Source: CAYJPV01 sp964372095
GTDB taxonomy: Bacteria; Acidobacteriota; Vicinamibacteria; Vicinamibacterales; JAKQTR01
Reading direction: 5' to 3'
Assembly (NCBI GenBank): GCA_964372095.1
Contig: CAYJPV010000024.1
Location: forward strand, 29,816 to 93,815
Length of the DNA stretch: 64,000 nt
Part shown: in pieces, positions 1 through 7,962 of the stretch
Layout of the letters: the number at the start of each line of letters is the position of its first letter
How positions within the stretch are numbered: the stretch's first letter is position 1
Notes under the pieces: generated by a model
What the model saw: only the letters and a program-made list of their open reading frames with translations
Database searches by the model: none
Told to the model about the DNA's origin: nothing
Program-made: the position numbers and the translations under genes

Positions 1-2054
1 AGTTCGCCCACGACGAGCAGGACCTTGCCCTGGAGCCGGTGGGCGTTGTCGACATTGGAGGATGCCGCGTAGTGCGGGCCGATGGGCCAGCCCATCCACT
101 GCTCGTTCCACCAGATCTTGTCCATGCGGTTGTCGTGGCACCCGACTGCCGAGACCGCGGCCTTGTAGAACTCCGGGTGGAAGAGCAGGGCGCCCATCGA
201 GTTCTGACCGCCGGCCGAGGTGCCGTACACGCCGACGCGCGTGGCGTCGTACCAGGGGTACTTCGCGGCGGCGGCCTTGTGCCACAGGATACGGTCCGGG
301 AATCCGGCATCCTTCAGGTTCATCCACGACACGTCGTGGAAGGCCTTGGATCGGTTCGACGTGCCCATGCCGTCAATCTGGACGACGATGAAGCCCAGCT
401 CGGCCTGAGCCTGCATCTGGTTGTACGCCATGAAGGTCTTCGGCACGAACGAACTGTGCGGTCCGGCGTAGATGTTCTCGATGACCGGATACTTCTTGCG
501 CGGATCAAAGCGGGTTGGACGGTAGATGACACCCCAGATGTCGGTCACGCCGTCGCGACCCTTGGCCACGAACACCTCGGGTGGCGCCCAGCCGAGTTTC
601 GTCAGCCCTGCGATGTCGGCCCGCTCAACCTCGAGCACCAGCGAACGATCCGCGGTACGCCGCAACTCGAGCACCGTCGCCGCGTCGACGCGCGAGTACG
701 TGTCCGTGAAGTACACCATGTCTGCCGAGAAGTTCACGGTATGGGTGAAATTGCCTTCCGTCAGGCGCACCAGGTCCGTGCCGTCGAAGTTGATCCGGTA
801 GTAGTGCACGAAGTACGGGTCCAGGCCGGGTTCCTTCCCGCTGGCGCTGAAGTAGATCTGGCGTTTCTTTTTGTCGACCTTGGACACGCCGCGGACGACC
901 CAGTCACCTTTCGTGATCTGCTGCGTGACCGTGCCGGTTGTCCCATCGAAGAGGTACAGGTGGTTCCACCCGTCGCGCTCCGACATCCAGATGACTTCTT
1001 TGCCGTCCGCCACGTCGTACCGGTATTTCTTGCTGGAGTAGGTGAAGAACGTCTTCGGTTCCTCCGAGATGACCGGACGCGCCTTGCCGGTCGTATCCGC
1101 CTCAATCACCCGGTAGACCTGATGGCCGCGCTGGTTGTATTCGAAGGTCACGGCCGACGAGTCCTTGCGCCACTCCAGGCGGGACAGGTCGTAGGGGTTA
1201 GGGAACAGGCTGCTCTCGACGACGACCGGGCGGCGCGACGCAACGTCCACGATCACGGGGTGGTCGATGTCGAGCGTATCTCCGGGCTTGGCGTAGAACC
1301 GCGACGAGTTCTTCGGCTGCAACTGGTCCTCGGGCGACGACTCGACGTAGTGCACCAGGCGGCGATAGCCGGGCCTCGTGCGGTAGGCCGCGACCTTCTT
1401 CGAGTCGGGCGACCACGCCACCGAGGACAGTTCGTAGCAGTTGTCCTCGGATCCGTCCAGCGTCAGGGGTGTCGTCTTGCGCGCGCCTTTCTCCCGCACG
1501 TGGATGTTGTAGTTGACGATCACGGCCTCGAGCGTGCCGTCCGGCGCGACGCGCGGCCGGGCGTCGGCAGGCGCCGGCGAACACGGCGGCGGCGGCTGCT
1601 GGCGTTCCCAGGGACTGACCACCGGCGTCCGCTTGCAGACGTAGTCGTCGAGTCCGCATGCCCAGTCCGATCCGTCGAAGCGGACCTCGAGGATCTTCTC
1701 GTCGTTCATGAAAGTGATCGTGTTGAAGGGCAGCGACACCGGCTTGAGCGAGCGACCGGTGAGCTTCGACAATGTTGCCGCCAGACGTTCGTGGTCGAAG
1801 GCTGGACGCTTCTGACCGGTGGCCGCGTCAGCCACGACGAACTGGTGGCCGCCTGGCACGGACACGCGGTACCAGAGGCGGGTGGTCTTGTCGATCCACG
1901 TCGCGGGCCCTGGCACGTTGAGGGCCGCCGCCTCGTACTGCTCTCGCAGCCCCTGGGCACGCTGGTAGTCGGCCGCCGTCACCTGGGCCCAGCCAGGGGC
2001 GGATCCCGCCAGCAGGGCAAAGGCCATCGAACACCGGAACAGGATCACACGCAT
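1..2054 (-). CDS. S9 family peptidase, DPP IV type (3' end cut by window start)
   Basis: Serine exopeptidase of the prolyl oligopeptidase clan that would cleave dipeptides from peptide N-termini, probably in the periplasm. The visible 684 residues start with a signal peptide (MRVILFRCSMAFALLAG). They continue through a DPP IV-type beta-propeller and enter the alpha/beta-hydrolase domain. The nucleophile is Ser613 in GTSAGG, followed by QNSM. The last visible residues (AHRLQGKVLLVVGE) are the strand just before the catalytic Asp, so the Asp and His lie beyond the window. The start is supported by an AGGAGA Shine-Dalgarno a few bases upstream. A 70-base gap separates it from the next gene on the same strand. 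Family assignment is firm; substrate is not known. Confidence 0.95.
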   Translation of the reverse strand, partial: MRVILFRCSMAFALLAGSAPGWAQVTAADYQRAQGLREQYEAAALNVPGPATWIDKTTRLWYRVSVPGGHQFVVADAATGQKRPAFDHERLAATLSKLTGRSLKPVSLPFNTITFMNDEKILEVRFDGSDWACGLDDYVCKRTPVVSPWERQQPPPPCSPAPADARPRVAPDGTLEAVIVNYNIHVREKGARKTTPLTLDGSEDNCYELSSVAWSPDSKKVAAYRTRPGYRRLVHYVESSPEDQLQPKNSSRFYAKPGDTLDIDHPVIVDVASRRPVVVESSLFPNPYDLSRLEWRKDSSAVTFEYNQRGHQVYRVIEADTTGKARPVISEEPKTFFTYSSKKYRYDVADGKEVIWMSERDGWNHLYLFDGTTGTVTQQITKGDWVVRGVSKVDKKKRQIYFSASGKEPGLDPYFVHYYRINFDGTDLVRLTEGNFTHTVNFSADMVYFTDTYSRVDAATVLELRRTADRSLVLEVERADIAGLTKLGWAPPEVFVAKGRDGVTDIWGVIYRPTRFDPRKKYPVIENIYAGPHSSFVPKTFMAYNQMQAQAELGFIVVQIDGMGTSNRSKAFHDVSWMNLKDAGFPDRILWHKAAAAKYPWYDATRVGVYGTSAGGQNSMGALLFHPEFYKAAVSAVGCHDNRMDKIWWNEQWMGWPIGPHYAASSNVDNAHRLQGKVLLVVGE

Positions 2055-2123
2055 GGGAGTTCTCCTCGCGTCGAAGGCACACCGCGTGGGGCCGAAGGCC
2101 GATGGCCGTATGCCGACAGTCGA

Positions 2124-3113
2124 TCACTTCCTGGACGGGAGCAGCGCCTTCGGGAACCGTGCCACGACGGTGTAGTTGGGATCAACGACATTGGCCACAC
2201 GCGCGGACCCGGCCTGCGAGAGCACTTGGAGCGCTTCGAGCTTCTCGAACCCGTAGTCGCTCACCAGCCACTCGACCAGTTCGACGTGGGCGATACGGAA
2301 TGCGTCGATCAGGGGGCGCACGCTGCCCGCGACCATGATGAACCGGTCGTCCTCGATGCGCGGCCAGCGGAGGCGCTGGCCCCTGATGACGTCAAATTGC
2401 AGGGTGACGTCCGCAGTGGTTTCAAGGCCCGACCCGACGATCTCGCCGTCGCCCTGCGCAGCGTGTACGTCGCCGAAGTAGAAGTAGGCGCCGTCGTGGA
2501 ACACGGGCAGGTACACCGTCGCCCCTTCTCGAATATCTGGGGCGTCCATGTTCCCGCCGAAGTCGCCCGGCCACAGCCCGCCGACGGCCTCTTCACCTCG
2601 CGGTGCCACGGCCATGCGTCCGAGCATGGGTGCGAGGGGAATCTCGATGCGTTTCGACGCGGAGTGCGGCAGGTCCAGAACGCCCACGTTGCGGGTGCGG
2701 TCGAGGCGCCAGACCCATCGTCGGGCCGGCGGCGGATCGTTCAGCATGCGTGTGCGGCCGTCGGCGAACAGGGAACTGATACCCGACGGATTGATCGCCG
2801 AGATCGCGGTGTCGCGATTCGGCCGCAGCCGCAGGATTCGCACCACCAGGGTGTCGTCAGGTGTGATGCCTTCGATGTAGAACGGCCCGACTTCCCCCGG
2901 CCATGGCCCGGCCGTGGTCGGGTCGTAGTAGTCGCCGGGTTTCGAGAATGTCCGGGTTTCGACAATCGTTCCCGGGCTCACGCGCAGCACCGGTTCGCGC
3001 TTCGCGAAGGTGGGATAACCGACCGTCGGCGTAAACGTCACAGTCGGGGATTGGGCCGCGGGCGTCCCACTGACGCCGATGGCCAGCGCGGCGGCGAGCA
3101 TGGTTCGTGTCAT
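2124..3113 (-). CDS. Secreted acetamidase/formamidase family protein
   Basis: 329-residue protein of the FmdA/AmdA family, which hydrolyses short amides to ammonia and an organic acid. The signature is clear in the middle of the protein: GNMDAPDIREGATVYLPVF, then GAYFYFGDVHAAQGDGE, then an acidic residue in GLETTADV. The N-terminus (MTRTMLAAALAIGVSGTPAAQS) is a signal peptide, so it acts outside the cytoplasm, unlike the classical cytoplasmic enzymes. The ATG at 3113 is chosen because GGAGGT lies just upstream; the reading frame stays open further upstream, but that part lacks a signal sequence. It lies upstream of the S9 peptidase on the same strand and may be co-transcribed. The true substrate is unproven. 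Confidence 0.88.
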   Translation of the reverse strand: MTRTMLAAALAIGVSGTPAAQSPTVTFTPTVGYPTFAKREPVLRVSPGTIVETRTFSKPGDYYDPTTAGPWPGEVGPFYIEGITPDDTLVVRILRLRPNRDTAISAINPSGISSLFADGRTRMLNDPPPARRWVWRLDRTRNVGVLDLPHSASKRIEIPLAPMLGRMAVAPRGEEAVGGLWPGDFGGNMDAPDIREGATVYLPVFHDGAYFYFGDVHAAQGDGEIVGSGLETTADVTLQFDVIRGQRLRWPRIEDDRFIMVAGSVRPLIDAFRIAHVELVEWLVSDYGFEKLEALQVLSQAGSARVANVVDPNYTVVARFPKALLPSRK

Positions 3114-3162
3114 GACTGACCTCCGTTGCCGGTGGCGAACGTGCCGGTCAGTATACGACGGG

Positions 3163-3810
3163 TCAGCGCTCGAGCAGGCGGTCGAACGCGTCAGGCGGCA
3201 ACTCCGTGAGGGACCGTACCCACAGGTCCGCGTCCGGCAGGGGGCCGTCGGGGCACACGCCAATCGTCTTCATGCCCGCCGCGCGGCCGGCGGCGATGCC
3301 GGCCGCGGCGTCTTCCACGACGATGGCCCGTGTGGGAGGCACGCCAAGGCGCTCGGCCGCGGTGAGGAAGACGTCGGGAAAGGGTTTGCCGCGCGTCACG
3401 TCTTCGGCGGTGACGCGGGCGTCGAACCACGGCGCCAGGCGAAGGGCGTCCACGACCGCCTCCTCGTTGAGACGGGGAGCGGCGGTGGCAATCGCCTGTT
3501 TCCAGCCCGCGTCCCGAAGCCTGGTCAACCAGTCCATCACGCCAGGCAGCGGTTCGATGCCGGCCGCCCGCATGGACGCGCGATACCGTGCCTCCTTGTC
3601 GAGGCTCACGCGTGTCCGTTCCGGTTCCGGCATGCCGGGACCGAACCACTCGAGCGCAATCTCGTCGTTCCGCTTGCCGAGCATCGAGATGAACGTGTCG
3701 TAGCTCAGGTCGAATCCGACCTCTGCGGCGACGTCACGCCAGGCCGTCCAGTGGTGGCCGATCGAATCGACCAGCGTCCCGTCCATGTCCCACAATACGG
3801 CCTTCATCAT
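3163..3810 (-). CDS. HAD-superfamily hydrolase, beta-phosphoglucomutase-like
   Basis: 215-residue phosphatase or phosphomutase of HAD subfamily IA. Motif I is WDMDGTLVD, with nucleophile Asp8 and acid/base Asp10. Motif II is IATAA near residue 110. Motif III Lys is in RGKPFPDVF, and motif IV is VVEDAAAGIAAG. The cap is the helical C1 type between motifs I and II. Relatives include beta-phosphoglucomutase, phosphoglycolate phosphatase and sugar-phosphate phosphatases; the sequence alone does not fix the substrate. Its ATG overlaps the stop of the upstream transporter gene (ATGA), so the two genes are translationally coupled. Confidence 0.92.
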   Translation of the reverse strand: MMKAVLWDMDGTLVDSIGHHWTAWRDVAAEVGFDLSYDTFISMLGKRNDEIALEWFGPGMPEPERTRVSLDKEARYRASMRAAGIEPLPGVMDWLTRLRDAGWKQAIATAAPRLNEEAVVDALRLAPWFDARVTAEDVTRGKPFPDVFLTAAERLGVPPTRAIVVEDAAAGIAAGRAAGMKTIGVCPDGPLPDADLWVRSLTELPPDAFDRLLER

Positions 3811-5126
3811 GTGGCGTGCGCTCCTTCAATGTGCGGCCGGGAGGTTCCGGCGATGGCCCGTTCCAGAAACACGTTGGCGGCGACCCGGCCGGCCATCAGC
3901 GCGATCGCGGCAGCCAGGGCGCCGGTCATGTCGAGGATCCCGACGCACAGCGCCAGCGTCAGGCTGATGCCTGCGGCTTCGATGGCGGTGCCCACCGTGA
4001 CCAGGCGCGTGCGCCTGGCGAGGATGAGCGACGAACGTTGCACGGCCAGCAGATACTCGAGCGCCGGGAGCAACAGCAGGAGCCTCACCGGCCCGATCAC
4101 GAACGACGCCATGTCCGGGGTCAGGCCCGACAGGGTCTCGAACCACACGCGTGACACGGGTGTCAGGGCGACAACGGCCAGGACGGCGGACGCGACGCCG
4201 CCGAGCAGGCGCGAGACGCGCCGGATTTCGGCTTCGTGCTCCCGCTGGAGGCCCGTCAGCGCCACGGCCACTTCCTGAAACGCGAACGCCCCGCTGCGGA
4301 AGAGGAAGACGAAGGCGTTGATGACGGGCAGGGCGGCCAGCGAGTCGATCGGCCGCCGGCTGTGCCCCATGAAGAACGTGATGACCGGCAGGGTGATGAG
4401 CGAGAGCACCGACGTCAACGCGAGCGGATAGTAGAAGCGGATGATGCCCGCTGTCGTGAGGGGTTCATGCCCGGCGGGACGAGGGGTGGCCTCGATCTGC
4501 CTGATGAGATGCCACGACATCCAGCGGCTGGCAGCCGCCTCGGCCAGCACGCCAGCGGTGAGTGCAATCCCGCCGATGAGCGCCCCGGGCAGAGGCGACG
4601 TCAGGGCCAGCGCCGCAGCGGCCACCGACATGGCGCCCAGGCGCACGACGGTCCCGTAGGCCACGCGACGTGTGAGGCCCGCGCGGACCATGATGCCCTG
4701 GTAGAAGCGGCGGTACCCGATGGCGGCAGGCCACGGCAGCAGGACCGCCGTGGCCAGGTGCGCGAGCCGCGCGATCTCGGCCGGAAGGTCCATCAGCGCT
4801 GCGAGGCGCGAGAACACCGGCGGCACGACGATCAGGACCATGACGACGGTGAGCATCGCGTTCAGGGTGTAGGTGAATCGCCGCAAGGCGTGCAGGGATT
4901 CGCGGCACCGCACCAGCGTGTTGGAGGCCGTGAGCACCATCATGATGGGAGCTTCGACGATCCACGCGAGCGAGAAGGCTACGCCGTAGGCCGCCAGATT
5001 GAAGGCGGCATCCGGCCGTCTGGCAACGATGGCGGCGATGTAGGGTCCTTCGAGCCCCATCATCAGCCACGTGGCAGCGAGGGGAATCCAGAAGGAGAGG
5101 ACGTAGGCGGTGCGGAGTGCAGTCAC
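3807..5126 (-). CDS. Multi-pass membrane protein, ANKH/MATE-like transporter
   Basis: 439-residue integral membrane protein with about twelve hydrophobic segments and no soluble domain. The N-terminal segment (FWIPLAATWLMMGLEGP) and overall layout resemble the progressive ankylosis (ANKH) branch of the MATE/MOP flippase superfamily, whose human member exports small anions. The bacterial homologues have no established substrate. Translation starts at GTG 5126. The 3' end overlaps the HAD phosphatase by four bases, so the pair forms an operon that may act on one phosphorylated or anionic metabolite; that link is inference. A generic MATE exporter is the alternative reading. Confidence 0.78.
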   Translation of the reverse strand: MTALRTAYVLSFWIPLAATWLMMGLEGPYIAAIVARRPDAAFNLAAYGVAFSLAWIVEAPIMMVLTASNTLVRCRESLHALRRFTYTLNAMLTVVMVLIVVPPVFSRLAALMDLPAEIARLAHLATAVLLPWPAAIGYRRFYQGIMVRAGLTRRVAYGTVVRLGAMSVAAAALALTSPLPGALIGGIALTAGVLAEAAASRWMSWHLIRQIEATPRPAGHEPLTTAGIIRFYYPLALTSVLSLITLPVITFFMGHSRRPIDSLAALPVINAFVFLFRSGAFAFQEVAVALTGLQREHEAEIRRVSRLLGGVASAVLAVVALTPVSRVWFETLSGLTPDMASFVIGPVRLLLLLPALEYLLAVQRSSLILARRTRLVTVGTAIEAAGISLTLALCVGILDMTGALAAAIALMAGRVAANVFLERAIAGTSRPHIEGAHAT

Positions 5127-5209
5127 GTGAACACACCATTATGTCACGGTGGCCCGTGGTTCTCCGCGGGCCGCACGGGTCAGCCCCGGCGTCGGACCGT
5201 GCCGTGGCT

Positions 5210-5236
5210 GGCGTGGCGTCCGGCTTCAGCCGGACG
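5210..5236. repeat. REP-like palindrome, copy 1 (GTCCGGCT/AGCCGGAC)
   Basis: A perfect 8-bp stem, GTCCGGCT and AGCCGGAC, with a TC loop at 5218-5235, preceded by GGCGTGG. The 24 bases at 5210-5233 recur at 44412-44435 with one mismatch. It lies directly in front of the oxidoreductase start, between divergent genes. Confidence 0.6.
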
Positions 5237-5242
5237 TACAAT
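5237..5242 (+). promoter_or_regulatory. Candidate -10 box for a leaderless transcript
   Basis: TACAAT is followed by six bases (CCCCTG) and then the ATG at 5249. That spacing would place the transcription start at or beside the start codon. No Shine-Dalgarno precedes the ATG. No clear -35 box is seen. Confidence 0.35.
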
Positions 5243-5248
5243 CCCCTG

Positions 5249-6265
5249 ATGCGAATCAACCGGGCGTGGATCCTGGCCGCGCGGCCAGAGGGCCTCTTCA
5301 AACAGACCGACTTCGTGTGGACCGAGACACCCGTGCCTGTGATCGGCGACGGGCAGGTGCTCGTGCGCCAGATCCTGCTGTCGCTGGATCCGACGAACCG
5401 CGGGTGGGCGAATGCCGGATCCACCTACCTCCCGCCCCTGCCGATCGGTTCCGTCATGCGAGGACTCGGGCTGGGCGTGGTCGAGGAGTCTCGGCATCCG
5501 GCCTTCGCGGCCGGCGACTACGTGCAGGGATTGTTGGGCTGGCAGGTGTACCACGTGGCGGAGGGCAGCAGCCTGGGGCGTGTCGAGCGTCGTCCAGGCG
5601 TGCCGCTGGAAGCGTACATGAGCGTGTTCAGCCACATCGGCGCCACCGCGTACTTCGGGTTGCTCGAGGTGGGGCGTCCAGTGCCCGGTGAGACGCTGGT
5701 GGTGTCGGGAGCAGCCGGCGCTGTCGGGTCGCTCGTCGGCCAGATCGGCAAGATTGCCGGATGCCGCGTCGTCGGTATTACGGGCACCGCGGAGAAATGC
5801 CGCTGGCTGACGGAAGAACTCGGGTTCGACGCCGCCGTGTCCTACAGGGACGGTTCGTTGCCGCGCACGCTCCGGCGGGCGTGCCCATCCGGTGTCGACG
5901 TGGTGTTCGAGAACGTCGGCGGCGACGTCATGGACGCCTCCCTGATGCAGCTGAATAACCAGGCCCGGATCGTGCTGTGCGGCATGATCGCGCAATACAA
6001 CGAGCCCGTCTCGCCCCCCGGACCGCGGTTCCTCGTCAACGTCCTGACTCGCCGCGCGCGTATCGAGGGGTTCATCGTGTTGGACTACGTGCAGCGGTAT
6101 CCCGAGGCGTTCGACAAACTGGGTGCGTGGATCGCCGACGGCCGGCTACGTTACCGCTCCGACATCGTGCAGGGGCTGGAGCACGCGCCTGCGGCCGTCA
6201 ACCGGCTGTTCGACGGATCCAACACGGGCAAGCTCATGGTGCAGGTGTCCGACGAGCAGACGTAG
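5249..6265 (+). CDS. Zinc-independent NADP-dependent MDR oxidoreductase
   Basis: 338-residue medium-chain dehydrogenase/reductase of the leukotriene-B4 dehydrogenase/CurA type, which reduces carbon-carbon double bonds of enones with NADPH. The N-terminal GroES-like half contains SLDPTNRGW. The Rossmann half has SGAAGAVGSLVGQIGKIAGC, then a cofactor-binding stretch (VVGITGTAEKC), then DVVFENVGGDVMD. No zinc-binding cysteine set is present, as expected for this branch. The start follows alignment to family members (MRINRAWILAARPEG). The reading frame is open 132 bases further upstream, but that part is not protein-like. It is divergent from the transporter gene. Confidence 0.92.
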   Translation: MRINRAWILAARPEGLFKQTDFVWTETPVPVIGDGQVLVRQILLSLDPTNRGWANAGSTYLPPLPIGSVMRGLGLGVVEESRHPAFAAGDYVQGLLGWQVYHVAEGSSLGRVERRPGVPLEAYMSVFSHIGATAYFGLLEVGRPVPGETLVVSGAAGAVGSLVGQIGKIAGCRVVGITGTAEKCRWLTEELGFDAAVSYRDGSLPRTLRRACPSGVDVVFENVGGDVMDASLMQLNNQARIVLCGMIAQYNEPVSPPGPRFLVNVLTRRARIEGFIVLDYVQRYPEAFDKLGAWIADGRLRYRSDIVQGLEHAPAAVNRLFDGSNTGKLMVQVSDEQT

Positions 6266-6309
6266 CGGGGATTCCGCCAGGGCCCCGGACTGCCCGGACT
6301 TCCGAACGA

Positions 6310-6339
6310 TTGTTCTCCCGCCGCCGCCGGGCGTATAAT
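6310..6339 (+). promoter_or_regulatory. Candidate promoter of the first Crp/Fnr gene
   Basis: A consensus TATAAT at 6334-6339 follows a weak TTGTTC at 6310-6315 with an 18-base spacer. It would give a 5' leader of about 130 bases before the ATG at 6474. It lies 45 bases after the oxidoreductase stop. Confidence 0.5.
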
Positions 6340-6473
6340 CTGCCCGGATACGCTGTCCGGTATGTTTGTGGCGGAACGAACGCGCACCTCTTCCGCAAGA
6401 GGCGGGGCACCGGAGGCGTACCTCGCGGACTGCTGATCGCAGGGCACCGCGAGGTCGCACGCGGGAGGGTGCC

Positions 6474-7148
6474 ATGAAGAACGAAACGACTCGAGTGAAC
6501 CCTCCCACCGCGCCACCGTTCGATCTGCTGGCATTCCTCGCCTCGGGCGGGGTATCTGGGCGTGTGGTTTCCCGTCGCGCCGGGACTGTTATTTACGCGC
6601 AGGGCGATCCGGCCGACACCGTGTTCTACATTCAGAAGGGCGGGATCAGGCTGCGGGTGCTCTCGCACACGGGCAAAGAAGCGATCGTGGCGCTGCTGCA
6701 CCCCGGCGACTTTTTCGGTGAAGGATCGCTCACCGGCCAGGCACTCCGTATGTCGACGGCCGTCGCGGTGGGCGCCACCGTCCTGCTCGCCATCGAGACG
6801 CAGCAGATGGCCCGGCTCCTTCACGAGCAGCACGACTTGTCGGACCGGTTTCTCGCCTACGTCCTATCCCGCAACGTCCGCATCGAGGCCGACCTCGTGG
6901 ATCAGATGTTCAACTCCAGCGAAAAACGTCTGGCTCGCGCCTTGCTCCTGCTCGCCCGGTACGGAAAACACGAGGCGCCCAACCGGGTGCTCCCGAAGCT
7001 TTCCCAGGAAATGCTGGCCGAAATGGTCGGCACCACCCGCTCGCGTGTCAACTTCTTCATGAACAAGTTCAGGAATCTCGGCTTCATCGAGTACAACGGC
7101 GGCCTCAAAGTCCACGACTCCCTGCTCAGCATCGTTCTGCACGACTAG
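6474..7148 (+). CDS. Crp/Fnr family transcriptional regulator
   Basis: 224-residue regulator. The cyclic-nucleotide-binding beta-roll spans about residues 25-140 (YAQGDPADTVFYIQKGGIRL, then GDFFGEGSLTGQ). A long dimerisation helix follows, then a winged helix-turn-helix near the C-terminus (LAEMVGTTRSRVNFFMNKF). No cluster-binding cysteines are present, so it is not an Fe-S oxygen sensor; the ligand is unknown. The start follows GGGAGGGTGCC. It closely resembles the regulator at 25851-26516, including the shared C-terminal ending VLHD. These are two copies of one family with possibly distinct targets. Confidence 0.93.
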   Translation: MKNETTRVNPPTAPPFDLLAFLASGGVSGRVVSRRAGTVIYAQGDPADTVFYIQKGGIRLRVLSHTGKEAIVALLHPGDFFGEGSLTGQALRMSTAVAVGATVLLAIETQQMARLLHEQHDLSDRFLAYVLSRNVRIEADLVDQMFNSSEKRLARALLLLARYGKHEAPNRVLPKLSQEMLAEMVGTTRSRVNFFMNKFRNLGFIEYNGGLKVHDSLLSIVLHD

Positions 7149-7240
7149 CTCAAGCCGGCTTCAGCCAGAACTGCCAGCGCCAACCCCGCTCCCGCCCCGC
7201 CCGGTCCCGCGATCCGCCTGTTTGTCCGCTGACAGCGTTG

Positions 7241-7319
7241 TCTCCTGCCCCTTGTCCCTTGCCCCTTGTCCCTTGTCCCTTGCCCCTTGCCCCTTGTCCC
7301 TTGTCACTTGTCCCTTGTC
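7241..7319. repeat. Heptanucleotide tandem array (CCCTTGT/CCCTTGC units)
   Basis: About ten imperfect 7-bp units alternate CCCTTGT and CCCCTTGC on the plus strand, ending in CACTTGTCCCTTGTCTG. It fills the gap between the Crp/Fnr gene and the zinc-finger gene. Related 7-bp arrays occur at 49338-49441, 50525-50575, 50702-50775 and 58475-58572. No gene is seen in 7149-7420. Confidence 0.85.
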
Positions 7320-7420
7320 TGTTACCCATGCGCGACGTGTCCGCAATTGTACAGACAGCACGGCCGGGCTCGCCGATCCTGTCGTGGTCACGACGACCCG
7401 TGACAGGAGGAGGCCCCGCC

Positions 7421-7846
7421 GTGCACACGAACACGAAGAAGGTGGTTCGCCAGCCCGACCCCATCGGGCGCCGACACTCGGAGTTGAGAATCATGCTGGG
7501 CGACCGGCAGCGGGAGATGCAGGACGTGTTGCAACGCCGTGTTGCGGCGTCTGCAAGCGGACCGGCAGATGGGCTCGACGAACCCGAGCACGCCGAGGCA
7601 GAGACCCAGGGCCACCTCGAGGTGGCCTTGCTCCAGATCAAGGCGGAGACGCTGCGGCGAGTCAGGGATGCCCTGGTCCGGCTCGACGCAGGCGACTACG
7701 GACGATGCGACGACTGTGGCGGCGAGATCTCGGCGACACGGTTGTCGGCGGTGCCGTTTGCCGTCCGCTGCACCGACTGCGAGACCCTGTACGAGGAGCA
7801 GGCCGCGCGGGAGCGCCGGAGGAGCCAGGTGCTGGAGCGGTTGTGA
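7421..7846 (+). CDS. DksA/TraR family C4 zinc-finger protein
   Basis: 141-residue protein with an N-terminal helical hairpin and a C-terminal C4 zinc finger (CDDCGGE then CTDC). It resembles DksA/TraR proteins that enter the RNA polymerase secondary channel and tune stress and rRNA transcription. The acidic tip motif of DksA is not obvious (LDAGDYGRC is the approach to the finger), so activity on polymerase is uncertain. The GTG at 7421 is chosen because AGGAGG lies ten bases upstream; an in-frame ATG at 7328 lacks such a signal. It heads a run of small stress-type genes. Confidence 0.85.
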   Translation: MHTNTKKVVRQPDPIGRRHSELRIMLGDRQREMQDVLQRRVAASASGPADGLDEPEHAEAETQGHLEVALLQIKAETLRRVRDALVRLDAGDYGRCDDCGGEISATRLSAVPFAVRCTDCETLYEEQAARERRRSQVLERL

Positions 7847-7962
7847 CCTGAGCCGTCGCCACCTGTGCCGTCTTGCACAGACGTCCGGACGACCGGCTGG
7901 TAGCGTGTTCGTGGCGGCCAAGGCGAGCGACATTCCGGCTGGGGCCGCGAAGGAGCACACAC

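Noticed and set aside
39..3119. Very long plus-strand open frame over the first 3 kb
   Set aside because: It is the antisense of the S9 peptidase and the amidase-like gene, has no family motifs and reads as Arg/His/Val-rich noise typical of high-GC shadows.
7222..7420. Upstream extension of the zinc-finger protein through the heptamer array
   Set aside because: The extra residues repeat CPLPL units from the 7-bp array. The GTG at 7421 has a proper AGGAGG signal and matches family length.
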